The notes: generated from the letters alone by a model not told the origin. Shown: positions 16,806-26,120, counted from the stretch's first letter. The stretch: 64,000 bases of DNA from Yoonia sp. SS1-5 (GCF_038443705.2 NZ_CP151767.2:868001-932000), one strand, 5' to 3'. Numbers and translations are program-made.

Positions 16806-17444
16806 ATGGATATCATTCTACTTGAGCGCGTCGCAAAGCTGGGTCAGATGGGCGAAGTGGTTTCCGTCAAGGAAGGCTACGCGCGCAACTTTCTGCTGCC
16901 ACAGGGCAAAGCCCTGCGGGTGAACGCCGCCAACATGGCGCGGTTCGAGGCTGAAAAGGCCCAGATGGAAGCCCGCAACCTCGAAAGCAAAAAAGAGGCC
17001 GATGCGCTGGCCGCAAAGCTGGATGGACAAAAGTTCATCATCATCCGCTCTGCATCTGACGCAGGCTCGCTTTATGGCTCGGTCACCACACGCGATGCGG
17101 CTGATGCGGCAACTGAGGCTGGCTTTACCGTCGACAAAAAGCAGGTCGTGCTGCAAGGCGCGATTAAAGAGCTGGGCTTGCATGACGTCAGCGTCATTCT
17201 GCACCCCGAGGTTGAGGCAACAATCACGCTGAACGTTGCGCGCTCTGTCGAAGAGGCTGAACTGCAAGAAGCCGGCAAATCCATTGCCGAGCTGGCCGCA
17301 GAAGAAGAAGCCGCCGCTGAATTCGAAATTCAGGAACTGTTCGACGATATCGGTGCTGCGGCATCTGATGACGAAGAACTGGCTGAAAGCGCTGGCGTCG
17401 AAACGGCTGATGAGCCCGCCGCTGACGACAGCGACGACGACTAA
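16806..17444 (+). CDS. rplI: 50S ribosomal protein bL9
   Basis: A 212-residue protein. Residues 1-149 are the normal bL9, beginning [19 protein letters not shown] with [14 protein letters not shown] near 28. A long acidic C-terminal tail follows (about 60 residues rich in Glu, Ala and Asp, ending DDSDDD). Many alphaproteobacterial bL9 proteins carry such tails, but their role is not known. bL9 binds 23S rRNA near the L1 stalk. It closes the operon. A strong terminator follows within 25 bases. Confidence 0.98.
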   Translation: MDIILLERVAKLGQMGEVVSVKEGYARNFLLPQGKALRVNAANMARFEAEKAQMEARNLESKKEADALAAKLDGQKFIIIRSASDAGSLYGSVTTRDAADAATEAGFTVDKKQVVLQGAIKELGLHDVSVILHPEVEATITLNVARSVEEAELQEAGKSIAELAAEEEAAAEFEIQELFDDIGAAASDDEELAESAGVETADEPAADDSDDD

Positions 17445-17467
17445 ACGCCAGCAGCTTAGAAGATCTG

Positions 17468-17498
17468 AAGGCCGCCCCAACATTTGGGGCGGCCTTTT
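17468..17498 (+). terminator. Rho-independent terminator of the rpsF operon
   Basis: A hairpin with arms AAGGCCGCCCC and GGGGCGGCCTT and loop AACATTT, followed by TTTT. It lies 24 bases after the rplI stop. Confidence 0.9.
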
Positions 17499-17564
17499 CA
17501 TTTGCATCACCCCCCGACCACCGACATCAATGGAGGCGGCGCGCGTCATCACGGGGGCAATTCC

Positions 17565-18374
17565 ATGGACCACCCAGAAATAATCCAAACCATCACGGAT
17601 GCAATCATCACGAAACCTCAAATCCGGGCGTTGTTTCTGGGCGGAAGCTATGGAACCGGCATGGCGGATGCCTATAGCGATATTGATTTTGTCATCGTGA
17701 CCCCCGAAGGCGCCACAGACGATATTGCCGCAATCTGGCAGGACGCCATCGCGCAAACCGGCGAGATTGTCCTGTGGTGGGATCGAAAACCTGTTCCAGT
17801 CCTGATCAACGCAATCACTGATGACTGGACCCGCACAGACGTGATGATCCTCAAACCCGATCAGATGGGCGCCCAATCACAAGCCAACCTGAGGCCACTA
17901 TTCGATCATGACGGTATCCATGATCGCTTGAAGGAACGACCCGCGCCAACAAAACCTGACCTGAAGAAGGCAAAATATCAGTTTGAGGAATTTATCCGTA
18001 TTCTCGGCCTTCTCCATCTGGTTGTCGGGCGCAAGGAATACATCAACGGCGTTTTGGGCGTGTTCCACTTGCGCAATCTGCTGGTGGATCTGTTGATCCA
18101 GGAAACCGACGCGCCACATCGGGGCGGGCAATTGCACCTCAACCGGCTGATCACAGATGAACAAAAGGCGTTGCTAGTCGCGCTGCCGCCGCCGGTTGCA
18201 GACCGGGACCAGTTGATCGCGGCCCACCTCGCTTATGCCAAGGCGTATCTACCGCGCGCCCGAAAAAGGGCCGCCAAGTTGGGCATCGCATGGCCCGACC
18301 GGTTCGAGACCGCGACTTGGGCCAAACTGCACGCGGACCTCGGGACCACGCGGCCTTATGATCCGGTCCAGTGA
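17565..18374 (+). CDS. Nucleotidyltransferase domain protein
   Basis: A 269-residue protein with a pol-beta-type nucleotidyltransferase core near the start: FLGGSYGTGMADAYSDIDF carries the GSYG loop and the two metal-binding Asp residues (D-I-D). The C-terminal part is helical, with HLRNLLVDLLIQETD. The pattern resembles aminoglycoside-type and other small nucleotidyltransferases, but the substrate cannot be told. The ATG at 17565 is chosen because the core begins about 20 residues after it. The longer frame from 17484 runs through the rplI terminator. Single gene, convergent with the next. Confidence 0.75.
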   Translation: MDHPEIIQTITDAIITKPQIRALFLGGSYGTGMADAYSDIDFVIVTPEGATDDIAAIWQDAIAQTGEIVLWWDRKPVPVLINAITDDWTRTDVMILKPDQMGAQSQANLRPLFDHDGIHDRLKERPAPTKPDLKKAKYQFEEFIRILGLLHLVVGRKEYINGVLGVFHLRNLLVDLLIQETDAPHRGGQLHLNRLITDEQKALLVALPPPVADRDQLIAAHLAYAKAYLPRARKRAAKLGIAWPDRFETATWAKLHADLGTTRPYDPVQ

Positions 18375-18401
18375 ACCGGATCACCACGGCGCTGAGATGC
18401 C

Positions 18402-18740
18402 TCAGATACCGACCGCGTTAAAGGCCGACCGGACCACAAGGCTCATCAAACCCTTGCGGAACCGCTCCAGCCGGGCCTGTGACAGGCCAAGCGCCTTGAG
18501 GGCATGCATCTTGGCAAGCGATTTCTGACCACCGACAAGAAACTCGAAATCATCCTTTGAAATCGTGCCGGCTTTCAGCGCCTCACCCCAGCGCTTGATG
18601 GATTTTTTGTTCAGCTCAACAAAGTCCTTCGCGTCCGAGCGGGCGTGATCCACAGCATCACCGACACTGTTCTTGGCAAGTGTCTTTACGCCATCCTCGA
18701 CGCCCTGGACAAAGCCATCCCAATCAAATGTTACAGCCAT
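18402..18740 (-). CDS. Small hypothetical cytoplasmic protein
   Basis: A 112-residue helical protein, MAVTFDWDGFVQGVEDGVKTL, without signal peptide or membrane helix. The middle is charged (KDFVELNKKSIKRWGEALK), and there is a short hydrophobic C-terminus. I do not recognise a family. Coding pattern and a clear ribosome-binding region (AAGGAGAT before the ATG) support it as real. It lies 24 bases downstream of a lipoprotein gene on the same strand and is probably co-transcribed with it. Confidence 0.65.
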   Translation of the reverse strand: MAVTFDWDGFVQGVEDGVKTLAKNSVGDAVDHARSDAKDFVELNKKSIKRWGEALKAGTISKDDFEFLVGGQKSLAKMHALKALGLSQARLERFRKGLMSLVVRSAFNAVGI

Positions 18741-18764
18741 GATAATCTCCTTAAAATAAATGGT

Positions 18765-19202
18765 TTAGCAGTCAGCAGGGCGCTTCTTGGTGACCTCGAC
18801 GCAAATAATGATGTCGTAAGCTTCGGCGATCTGAATGGAACTTTCACCGGCCAGAAATGTACTCAACCTGCCCTGCTCTTCCCACCGGGCGGCAAAACCA
18901 CCCAAAAGGTTCTCCTCGGGATCACGCAACGTGTCCCACAGCCGGGTCGACACGTCATTGCGCGGACGGCCCTTGGCAAACTCATAGGCCGCATCCACAT
19001 CAACAAGCAGTTGTTCAACGGCATCCTGATGCTGGGCATAAGGTTGGTCGGCCTTGGCAATGATCGCCAAGCTTCGCGCCTTCAGGCTGGTCGCGCTCTT
19101 GAAAGCTTCCTGACTGAATGGGCTGATGAATGGCCCGCAAGAGGCCAACAGGAATAGCAGTGCAAAAAGCGCTGCTCCTTTGCGTTGCAAAAAATGTCTC
19201 AT
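18765..19202 (-). CDS. Small lipoprotein of unknown function
   Basis: A 145-residue protein with a lipoprotein signal: MRHFLQRKGAALFALLFLLASC, lipobox L-A-S-C with Cys at residue 22. The mature part is helical and charged (SATSLKARSLAIIAKADQPY, then WDTLRDPEENLLGG). The start at 19202 is chosen because the signal begins there. The frame extends 29 residues upstream without a signal function. It probably sits in the outer or inner membrane leaflet. It lies upstream of the 112-residue gene, as part of a small two-gene unit. The function is not known. Confidence 0.65.
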   Translation of the reverse strand: MRHFLQRKGAALFALLFLLASCGPFISPFSQEAFKSATSLKARSLAIIAKADQPYAQHQDAVEQLLVDVDAAYEFAKGRPRNDVSTRLWDTLRDPEENLLGGFAARWEEQGRLSTFLAGESSIQIAEAYDIIICVEVTKKRPADC

Positions 19203-19316
19203 GAAAATCCTCCGTGCAATGAGGGCATCATAGGCGACATCGGCAAATTCACAAAGTAAGGCTATCCACCATCGCGGCAGCGGGGGCAAGCATTGCCAGC
19301 CCCCGCCGCGTTTGCG

Positions 19317-19682
19317 CTATGATATTGTGTACTGGAACGACGCGCCCTGGCCTCTGTTGCGGCGGATCGTCAATGTGTCGCCGCTGCGTTCCCAGACCTG
19401 GCAGTCTTCCGGTGACGGGCCACGCGGCCCCGCCGTCAGCGTGCGACACCAAAAGCCATCCTTGACCTGCCATGTGCCGCGGGTATCGGCACCCGAGAAC
19501 ATGCCGCTCAACGTGCCATCGGCGTTCATGACGGCGAAATCCGTTTCATTCAGCCGCAAGGTCTTGCCCACCAAAGGGGCAAAATCAGCCGCCGTTGACA
19601 GCTTGCCGGCGGCGGGCGCCGGATCAGTCATTTGGCAGGCGGACAGCAAAAGTACGGAAAGGAATGCGATTTTCTTGAACAT
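19317..19682 (-). CDS. META/HslJ-like small lipoprotein
   Basis: A 121-residue lipoprotein with signal MFKKIAFLSVLLLSAC, lipobox L-S-A-C at residue 16. The mature part has LVGKTLRLNETDFAVMNADG, then GTWQVKDGFWCRTL and a final beta strand FQYTI, which is a compact beta-rich fold. The start at 19682 has GAGGA before it. An ATG four codons upstream exists. Similar small beta lipoproteins are common in Rhodobacterales. The role is not known, and the META/HslJ likeness is only a structural impression. Confidence 0.55.
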   Translation of the reverse strand: MFKKIAFLSVLLLSACQMTDPAPAAGKLSTAADFAPLVGKTLRLNETDFAVMNADGTLSGMFSGADTRGTWQVKDGFWCRTLTAGPRGPSPEDCQVWERSGDTLTIRRNRGQGASFQYTIS

Positions 19683-19745
19683 GGAAATCCTCACTATCTC
19701 AACAATGGTGAAAGGCTACGGCGATCCACGGCGCAAAGCAACGGT

Positions 19746-20255
19746 TCAACCGCCGAACGGTTTTCTGGGTGGGTTGCGCCAGTCCAACGGCAGATCATCA
19801 AACAAGGATGAAGGCCCCCCACCCCATTCGCGCATCCAGCGCGAAACCGGCGCAAATGATGCGGCACGTTCCCAGGTGAAATAGCCCAACGCGCCCTTGG
19901 CCGGAATGGGATCACACATGGCCGCATGATCCAGAACCAGTCCCATCTGGCCACCAAACCATTCGCTGTCGCTTTCAGAAACGATATCGACAACATCCAC
20001 CGCGCCAATAATGGCACCGCGGACCAACTGATCAGGCCGGGGGCAATCCAGACCGTGACGCGCCAACCGCCACGCGCCCCAGTCATATTCATCCTGCTTA
20101 AGTCCACTGGCCGCATGGATCGCAATCCGGCGACAGGTCATACCACCGGCCCGGATCGAACCGGCAGAGCGATTCTCGATTTTCTTGTGCCCTGCCACAA
20201 TCGCCCAGGCCCAGGGTTGCCGGACAGACAGCGCGCATGAAGGAAGATCAACCAT
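19746..20255 (-). CDS. ASCH/PUA-like domain protein
   Basis: A 169-residue protein, MVDLPSCALSVRQPWAWAIVAG, whose LSVRQPWAWAIVAGHKKIENR segment is typical of ASCH-type PUA-like folds that bind RNA or nucleotides. A second conserved-looking segment is GAIIGAVDVVDIVSES near residue 90, and GYFTWERA near 130. A TTG start three codons upstream is possible. The ATG at 20255 is preferred. No catalytic role can be assigned. It is upstream of the small lipoprotein gene on the same strand, 64 bases apart. Confidence 0.6.
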   Translation of the reverse strand: MVDLPSCALSVRQPWAWAIVAGHKKIENRSAGSIRAGGMTCRRIAIHAASGLKQDEYDWGAWRLARHGLDCPRPDQLVRGAIIGAVDVVDIVSESDSEWFGGQMGLVLDHAAMCDPIPAKGALGYFTWERAASFAPVSRWMREWGGGPSSLFDDLPLDWRNPPRKPFGG

Positions 20256-20358
20256 GAAAGACAATTAGCGGAATTCCGGCAAAGGCAACCAACATCCTCT
20301 TGTGAGCCGGGCCATTCATCGGTCTACTGTGGGCATATCACACATTGGGGGTTCACAA

Positions 20359-22317
20359 ATGTCATTGCGTCTCAATCGCCGTCACTTCATCGCCGGGTCT
20401 GCCGGGCTGGTTGCCATGCACCCATTCTCGGTCAATGCAGCCACCGGGCAGGCCCATCTGCGCCTGATGGAAACAACCGACCTGCATGTCCACGTTTTTC
20501 CCTATGATTACTATGCGGACAAACCTGTCGACACAGTCGGGCTGGCGCGAACCGCCAGCATCATCGAAGGCGTCCGGGCGGAATCCACCAATTCACTGCT
20601 GCTCGACAATGGCGACTTTCTGCAGGGCAACCCGATGGGTGACTACATCGCCTACGAGCGTGGTATGAAAGAAGGCGACATGCACCCGGTCATCACCGCG
20701 ATGAATACGCTCGGGTTTGACGGCTCTACCTTGGGCAATCACGAATTCAACTATGGTGTTTCCTTCCTGATGAAATCCGTGGCGGGCGCGGCCTTCCCGG
20801 TCGTCTCGGCCAATGTTGTCAAGGAAATGGGCGCGACGCCGACCGCAGACACAACGCTCGTGCCGCCCTACACCATTCTGGAACGCGAGATCACCGATGG
20901 GGATGGCAATACAGCCCCGATCAAGATCGGCCTGATCGGCTTTGTGCCGCCACAGATCATGAATTGGGACCGCAAACATCTGGAAGGCAACGTGCAGGCC
21001 CGCGACATCATTGAAAGCGCGCGCGCCTATGTCCCGCAGATGAAAGAGCAAGGCGCCGATATCATTGTTGCACTTTGCCATTCAGGGATCGGGGCTGCCA
21101 ATGCCGAGGATGGGATGGAAAACGCCGCAATCCCGCTGGCCGCGGTCGACGGGATTGATGCGATCCTGACCGGGCACAGCCATCTGGTCTTCCCCTCGTC
21201 GAACTACGATGACTGGGCCGGGGTTGATACCGCCGCAGGGACCATCGGCGGCAAGCCCGGTGTGATGGGCGGCTTCTGGGGCAGCCACATGGGGCTTGTC
21301 GATCTGCTGCTAGAGCGTGATGGCAACAGCTGGCGGGTCCTGTCCCATACCGCCGAGGCGCGGCCGATCTCCAAACGCAATGAAGACCGCAGCGTGACCG
21401 CACTGGTCGAGGATTTCGCGCCCGTGCTGGCATCCGTGCAGGATGTGCATGACGAAACACTGGCCTATGTCAGAACCGCCGTCGGCAAGACCGCAGCCCC
21501 CCTGCACAGCTACTTCGCGCTGGTGGCCGATGATCCCTCGGTGCAGATCGTCTCCAATGCGCAGATGTGGTATATCAAGGATCAGATGGTCGGAACCGAA
21601 TATGAGGGGCTTCCGATCCTGTCGGCTGCGGCACCGTTCAAGGCGGGTGGGCGCGGCGGGCCGGACTATTTCACCGACGTCCCCGAAGGCGATGTGGCGA
21701 TCAAGAACGTGGCTGATCTTTACCTTTACCCCAACACGGTCCGGGCGGTGAAAATCACCGGCGCCGAGGTCAAGGACTGGCTGGAACGGAGTGCAGGCAT
21801 GTTCAATCAGGTCGATGCTGGGGCCAGTGACGCCACACTGCTGAACCCCGACTTCCCAAGCTACAATTTCGACGTGATGGATGGGGTCACCTATGAAATC
21901 GACCTGACGCAACCGTCGAAATTCGACCGGGACGGGAATGTGATCAACGCAGATGCCAACCGGATCGTGAACCTGCAATATGATGGGGCGCCTATCGACC
22001 CTGATCAGACCTTTATTGTTGCCACGAACAATTATCGGGCGTCAGGGGGCGGCAGTTTCCCCGGGGCCAAGGGCGACACGGTTATCTTCGAGGGGCCGGA
22101 CACCAATCGCGACGTCATCGTGCGCTATATCGTCGATCAAGGCACCGTGGATCCAAAGGCCGATGCAAACTGGTCATTCAAGCCGATGCCCGGCACGTCC
22201 CTGATGTTCGAAACAGGGCCTGCAGGGGCGGCATATGCGGACAGCGTGGCAGGGATGAAGATCGCACCCGCCGGGACGTCCGACAGCGGCTTCGCCCTGT
22301 TCCGGATCGAGATGTAA
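20359..22317 (+). CDS. cpdB: 2',3'-cyclic-nucleotide 2'-phosphodiesterase/3'-nucleotidase
   Basis: A 652-residue periplasmic enzyme that frees phosphate from nucleotides. The N-terminus has a Tat signal (LRLNRRHFIAGSAGL). The calcineurin-like metallophosphatase domain shows ETTDLHVHV (about 40), DNGDFLQGNP (about 85), LGNHEFNYG (about 130), CHSGIG (about 235) and TGHSHLVFP (about 270), the usual metal ligands. The 5'-nucleotidase C-terminal domain follows from about 390, with NNYRASGGGSFPGA. The ATG at 20359 is chosen because the signal begins there. A GTG at 20302 would add 19 residues. Single-gene unit with a hairpin right after. Confidence 0.88.
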   Translation: MSLRLNRRHFIAGSAGLVAMHPFSVNAATGQAHLRLMETTDLHVHVFPYDYYADKPVDTVGLARTASIIEGVRAESTNSLLLDNGDFLQGNPMGDYIAYERGMKEGDMHPVITAMNTLGFDGSTLGNHEFNYGVSFLMKSVAGAAFPVVSANVVKEMGATPTADTTLVPPYTILEREITDGDGNTAPIKIGLIGFVPPQIMNWDRKHLEGNVQARDIIESARAYVPQMKEQGADIIVALCHSGIGAANAEDGMENAAIPLAAVDGIDAILTGHSHLVFPSSNYDDWAGVDTAAGTIGGKPGVMGGFWGSHMGLVDLLLERDGNSWRVLSHTAEARPISKRNEDRSVTALVEDFAPVLASVQDVHDETLAYVRTAVGKTAAPLHSYFALVADDPSVQIVSNAQMWYIKDQMVGTEYEGLPILSAAAPFKAGGRGGPDYFTDVPEGDVAIKNVADLYLYPNTVRAVKITGAEVKDWLERSAGMFNQVDAGASDATLLNPDFPSYNFDVMDGVTYEIDLTQPSKFDRDGNVINADANRIVNLQYDGAPIDPDQTFIVATNNYRASGGGSFPGAKGDTVIFEGPDTNRDVIVRYIVDQGTVDPKADANWSFKPMPGTSLMFETGPAGAAYADSVAGMKIAPAGTSDSGFALFRIEM

Positions 22318-22329
22318 ATCACAAATTCA

Positions 22330-22358
22330 CGCAACGGCCGGGACGTCTGGCCGTTGCG
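22330..22358 (+). terminator. Hairpin after the cpdB gene
   Basis: Inverted repeat with ten-base arms CGCAACGGCC and GGCCGTTGCG around a nine-base loop, 13 bases after the cpdB stop. There is no T run after it, so it may act as a rho-dependent or mRNA-stabilising hairpin rather than a classic terminator. Confidence 0.5.
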
Positions 22359-22794
22359 CGTTCGGAATGACACAACTATCTGGTTTTACGTCATTTTGAC
22401 CAGGAAGCCTACGTGCAGAACCCGTACACACGGCGTACATACAAGTGCACAACGACGTACTTGAAGTCAGGCTCTTTCCGTTCATCTACAACCCAGTGCC
22501 AAGCGAACTGAAGAGTGCGTCTTACCATGGGCGAGTTCTGGGGAATTGTTGGGGATAAACAAAAAACCGTCGCATGCCCGATTAGAACTCAAAGTCCCGA
22601 ATGCTGCGGGTTATTACACCAACGGCAGTACCGCGCAGAAAGCAGACATTGCAAAGTTGCGAAACTTGGCAAGGCTAAGCAGAAACCAGACCGGCCCTGT
22701 CGAAGTTCCACGGTGTCTAGAGCCATCGACTTAGAAGATTTATGCTACCTATGGTAAGGCATTGGTCAGGATCACTAGTTGAGAGGATACAATC
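22359..22794. other. Intergenic stretch at the edge of a low-GC island
   Basis: 436 bases with no gene I can support. Two short open frames are present, but they start at non-ATG codons or have no ribosome-binding site, and their products look random. The base composition is visibly richer in A and T than the flanking genes. GAGAGGATACAATC directly precedes the GTG of the next gene and includes its ribosome-binding site. Confidence 0.5.
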
Positions 22795-23538
22795 GTGCCA
22801 ATTTCACCGCCTAACGCGTCTGTTGCCAAGGAACTCGGCCGGAAAATCTATCTCTCTTTGTTGCAGCAGGTCCCGTTCGTGGGTGGTCCATATTCGGCTA
22901 TGGTTGACGTCATGCGACCGGGAGATCATCAGGTCGAAAACGAGCGATGGCAAGAGGAAGTGACTGCGGTTTTGAACTCACAGGAAGACGCGATAAGGAT
23001 CCTTACGGCCTCCTTTCCGTTGTCGGACGACGCGAGTTACCTTGGTAAATGGCTGTGCGAGAAATCGGAAACGGGCGGGCGCTTCGACAACTTTGACAAC
23101 AGCCAAATCGAGGCACAGTTTCAGGACGCTTCGAGCAATGAAATCATGGACGCTGTAGGTGAGTTAGAACTCAATGGCATGATTTCTGTGTCACACGCAC
23201 TTTCACATCGATTCAGAAGTGTTCGACCACTAACCAAACTATTTGAGGTCTTCGACCCGATAGTTCACGATGTTTCCCCTCGAGCAGATGCAGTAACTGT
23301 TGCGGAAGTTATCTTATCTTCAGAAAAAAGTCAGGTTTCTGCATCGGATGTCGAAGCAAAGTTCAAGTGGTCGACACGGCGCACCAACCCTGCGTTTTCC
23401 ATAGTCGGTGAATTTATTGGCGAAGGTCGGAAGAGCTCGCCCTTGGGACAACCCTATGTCTATAGATCGATGTGGGCAAACTCTGCTGAACGAGCTTCGC
23501 TAAAGCGGTTTGTTTCTGAGGCTCATGGTAAGCCGTAG
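22795..23538 (+). CDS. Unknown protein of a small acquired island
   Basis: A 247-residue soluble protein, MPISPPNASVAKELGRKI at the start, that I do not recognise. It has no signal or membrane helix. The C-terminal third (VTVAEVILSSEKSQVSASDVE, then KFKWSTRRTNPAFSIVGEFI) looks like a winged-helix fold with its recognition helix, so DNA binding is possible but not shown. The start is GTG with GAGAGGA 7-13 bases before it. Codon use is clearly more A/T-rich than in neighbours, and no co-directional partner is present. Recent transfer is likely. Confidence 0.6.
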   Translation: MPISPPNASVAKELGRKIYLSLLQQVPFVGGPYSAMVDVMRPGDHQVENERWQEEVTAVLNSQEDAIRILTASFPLSDDASYLGKWLCEKSETGGRFDNFDNSQIEAQFQDASSNEIMDAVGELELNGMISVSHALSHRFRSVRPLTKLFEVFDPIVHDVSPRADAVTVAEVILSSEKSQVSASDVEAKFKWSTRRTNPAFSIVGEFIGEGRKSSPLGQPYVYRSMWANSAERASLKRFVSEAHGKP

Positions 23539-23588
23539 GAGAATCTAGGTGGACCACTCAAAAGTGGTAAGTGAAGGCCAAGACATGA

Positions 23589-23816
23589 AAGACGGAGCTG
23601 TCAGCTGATCGGTCAGAGGGACCGCATATCCAATGTCCGGTTTGGGCTGATTTAGGCGGAGAATTTCATTTTCGTTCCGCGGTCGGCGCGGGATTTGAAT
23701 TCGACAATGGATCCACACTCATGCTGTCATGGGACCATCGCTCCAACGGCGACACACGCGCGACCAAACCCGGACTAGAAAATTTGTCGGTCCGCTACGC
23801 GGTCAGTTTGAACTAA
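23589..23816 (+). pseudogene. C-terminal fragment of a PagL-like lipid A deacylase
   Basis: An open frame without a start codon, 75 codons long, ends in a clean stop at 23814-23816. Its last 48 residues (from FRSAVGAGFEFDNGS to VRYAVSLN) closely parallel the end of the next intact gene (FRSALGIGYTFDNGS to AIRWST). The segment WDHRSNGD keeps the H-x-S pair expected for PagL catalysis. The region upstream is broken by a TGA at 23586, and no N-terminal part is found. It is the 3' remnant of a paralogue. Confidence 0.7.
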
Positions 23817-23942
23817 TGACGTTTGTCACATCATAAGTTATCTACCGTGCAGGCGACTTGATCTTCATAGGCGCCTTAGTTTTATCAATCCTTGGTGCCT
23901 TTCACGGCAGGCTCCACCGGCCACACAAAATAGGATGACATC

Positions 23943-24461
23943 ATGGACGGTACACTTGGTCTGATCTGGGTGCTGACAAGTTTCACAGATATGGCGTTGA
24001 ATGATTGCCCCAGCGGTTGCCTTGATACCGAAAAGCAAGCACCACAGGTGCTTTATCAGCTGGGTAATCTGCAATCTGATGGATTTCAGAGCGAGAATGA
24101 GGCCTACCTTGGCTACGACAGCCATCGTCGACGCGGCCCCTTTCGCCCCACTTACGGTCTTTCGTTCACCACCGATGGGGCCGCATGGTTCGGGATCGGC
24201 TGGAAATGGAGCACCCAATACATCTACGACACCCCATTATTCATCGAAACCTCGATGATGCCCGGTGTCTATAGGCAAGGTGACGGCGCTGATCTTGATG
24301 GAACTCTGCAGTTTCGATCGGCACTTGGTATTGGCTATACGTTTGACAACGGCAGCAAAGTGACGATCAGCTACGACAGCATGTCCAACGGGGATTTTCG
24401 CGATGCACGCCCGAGCCGCGAAACGCTCGCCATCCGTTGGTCGACCAACTGGGAGGGATAG
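23943..24461 (+). CDS. PagL-like acyloxyacyl hydrolase homologue lacking the catalytic His
   Basis: A 172-residue outer-membrane beta-barrel-like protein of the lipid A 3-O-deacylase family. Alternating strands are visible (YQLGNLQSDGFQSENEAY, then RPTYGLSFTTDGAAWFGIG, TPLFIETSMMPGVY, RSALGIGYTFDNGSKVTISY). In PagL the active site is H-x-S near the last strands. Here the segment reads YDSMSNGD, with Ser where the His is expected, so it may be inactive. The N-terminus (MDGTLGLIWVLTSFTDMALN) is a poor signal peptide, so the true start or signal may be lost. It follows a decayed paralogue, on the same strand. Confidence 0.6.
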   Translation: MDGTLGLIWVLTSFTDMALNDCPSGCLDTEKQAPQVLYQLGNLQSDGFQSENEAYLGYDSHRRRGPFRPTYGLSFTTDGAAWFGIGWKWSTQYIYDTPLFIETSMMPGVYRQGDGADLDGTLQFRSALGIGYTFDNGSKVTISYDSMSNGDFRDARPSRETLAIRWSTNWEG

Positions 24462-24463
24462 AT

Positions 24464-24480
24464 CCATCTTTCGAAGATGG
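24464..24480. terminator. Short hairpin after the PagL-like gene
   Basis: Perfect inverted repeat CCATCTT-TCG-AAGATGG starting three bases after the stop. No T run. Possible weak terminator or stabiliser. The rest of the stretch up to 24713 holds no gene I can support. Confidence 0.4.
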
Positions 24481-24713
24481 CGTGAGGATAGCGATATCCA
24501 AGCGACGCAGCCTCGTCTTTCGACAGTAATGCCAGGCGCAATGGGTCGCTATTATCGGTCAAATTGGCAATCTTCACCTTTAATGCAGACGTTGGCCCGG
24601 ACCGCACAAGGTGATTGATACGTTCATCCCAAGTCGCCTTTGGGCTGGCTGCGGTCATCATAAGGCAAGCAGCGGGTAACGGCACAGTTCTGCAAACTGG
24701 CCAACGCCGAAAC

Positions 24714-24746
24714 AAAAAAGGGGCACCTACACGGACGCCCCTTTTT
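24714..24746. terminator. Terminator of the trigger factor gene
   Basis: An A run, a hairpin with arms GGGGC and GCCCC (loop of about 14 bases), and a T run on both strands. It lies about 20 bases past the tig stop when read on the minus strand. Confidence 0.75.
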
Positions 24747-24766
24747 CATAGAATATTCAGATCGCT

Positions 24767-26098
24767 TTACTCTTCTTCCAGCTTCTCAACAGCCTTCTGC
24801 AGGTCGTCTTTGCTGACCTCTTTGTCTTTCACGGCAGCCTGTTCAAAGATGTGGTCAACAACTTTGTCCTCAAACAAGGGCGCCTGCAACTGCTGGCGGA
24901 ACTGCGCGTTCTGCTGCACGAAGTCAAAGAACTGACGCTCCTGACCGGGGTACTGACGCGCCTGGTTCATAATCGCTTGCGTCATCTCCTGATCCGAGAC
25001 TTTCACATCCGCTTTCTGACCGATATCCGCCAAAAGCAGGCCTAGCTTCACGCGGCGCTCGGCCAGTTTTGTGTGCTCGTCGGTCGGCTTGATTTCCGGG
25101 TGATCATGGCCTTCAACCTCGGGGTTTTCCTCATGCCACAGCTGGTGTGCAATCTGGTTTGCCTCGGCCTCCACCAGCGACGCAGGCAATTCGAAGGACA
25201 CTTTCTTGTCCAGCACATCAAGCAAGCCGCGCTTTGCAACAGCCCGGGAGGCACCGGTATACTCGGCTTCCAACCGCTCCGAGATCTGCGCCTTCAACCC
25301 ATCAAGGTCTTCTGCGCCGAACTTCTTGGCCAGCTCATCATCCAACTTCGGCTTTTTCGGACCTTTGACTTCCTTGATCGTGCAGCTGAAGACAGCTTTC
25401 TTACCGGCCAGATTTTCGGCCTGATAATCATCGGGGAACGTCACTTCGACGTCTTTTTTGTCACCCGCCTTGACCTTCAGCAGGCCATCTTCGAACCCGG
25501 GAATAAAAGAATTTGAACCAAGCACCAGCGGATAATCCTCAGCCGCGCCACCTTCAAATGCCTCGCCATCAACCTTGCCGACGAAATCCAGAATAACCTG
25601 GTCGTCTTTCTTGGCCTGGGTCTTCTTGGCTTCGTAGCTCACCGCTTGCGGGCTCTCTGCGAGGCTATCAAGCGCTTCCTTGACAGAGTCTTCATCGGCT
25701 TTGACAACCATGCGCTCCAGCTTGATCTTGGTGAAATCCACATCCTCGATCTCTGGCAGCTTTTCGTAAGAGACGTCGACATTCACGTCATCGCCTTCTT
25801 TCCAGTCCTCGTTGGTCATCTTCATTTCGGGCTGGGCCGCGGGGCGATCACCTGATTCCTCCAGATGCGATGTCAGCGCGCCATCAATGGCTTCCTGCAT
25901 CGATTCGCCCATCAGGCGTTGGCCGAACTGCTTGCGCAGCAGAGCCATCGGCACTTTCCCTTTCCGAAAGCCCTTCATTTCGATCGTGGGCTGTGCCTCT
26001 TTCAGCTTCTCTTCGACTTTGGCGTCGAGCTCGGCTGCGGTGACCGTAATCGCGTAACCACGCTTGAGGCCTTCATTGAGGGTCTCAGTGACCTGCAT
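24767..26098 (-). CDS. tig: Trigger factor, ribosome-associated chaperone
   Basis: A 443-residue chaperone that binds nascent chains at the ribosome exit. The N-terminal ribosome-binding domain (1-115) carries the signature [17 protein letters not shown]. The FKBP-type peptidyl-prolyl isomerase domain follows, with [17 protein letters not shown] near 170. The C-terminal helical arms end in an acidic tail ([16 protein letters not shown]). Length is normal. A tRNA-Leu gene lies just upstream on the same strand, and a terminator follows the stop. Confidence 0.97.
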   Translation of the reverse strand: MQVTETLNEGLKRGYAITVTAAELDAKVEEKLKEAQPTIEMKGFRKGKVPMALLRKQFGQRLMGESMQEAIDGALTSHLEESGDRPAAQPEMKMTNEDWKEGDDVNVDVSYEKLPEIEDVDFTKIKLERMVVKADEDSVKEALDSLAESPQAVSYEAKKTQAKKDDQVILDFVGKVDGEAFEGGAAEDYPLVLGSNSFIPGFEDGLLKVKAGDKKDVEVTFPDDYQAENLAGKKAVFSCTIKEVKGPKKPKLDDELAKKFGAEDLDGLKAQISERLEAEYTGASRAVAKRGLLDVLDKKVSFELPASLVEAEANQIAHQLWHEENPEVEGHDHPEIKPTDEHTKLAERRVKLGLLLADIGQKADVKVSDQEMTQAIMNQARQYPGQERQFFDFVQQNAQFRQQLQAPLFEDKVVDHIFEQAAVKDKEVSKDDLQKAVEKLEEE

Positions 26099-26120
26099 TG
26101 ATATGTCCTTCTACATATTT

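Noticed and set aside
16818..17876. A 352-codon minus-strand frame across rplI and the nucleotidyltransferase gene
   Set aside because: It crosses two well-supported plus-strand genes and a terminator, and the product looks like a translated antisense strand.
22515..22757. An 80-codon frame (and a second of 62 codons) before the island gene
   Set aside because: Neither has a convincing ribosome-binding site or protein-like composition. Treated as non-coding.
24371..24715. A 114-codon minus-strand frame between the PagL-like gene and tig
   Set aside because: It overlaps the end of the PagL-like gene, has no ribosome-binding site I can support, and its product matches no family I know. A relic gene cannot be fully excluded.
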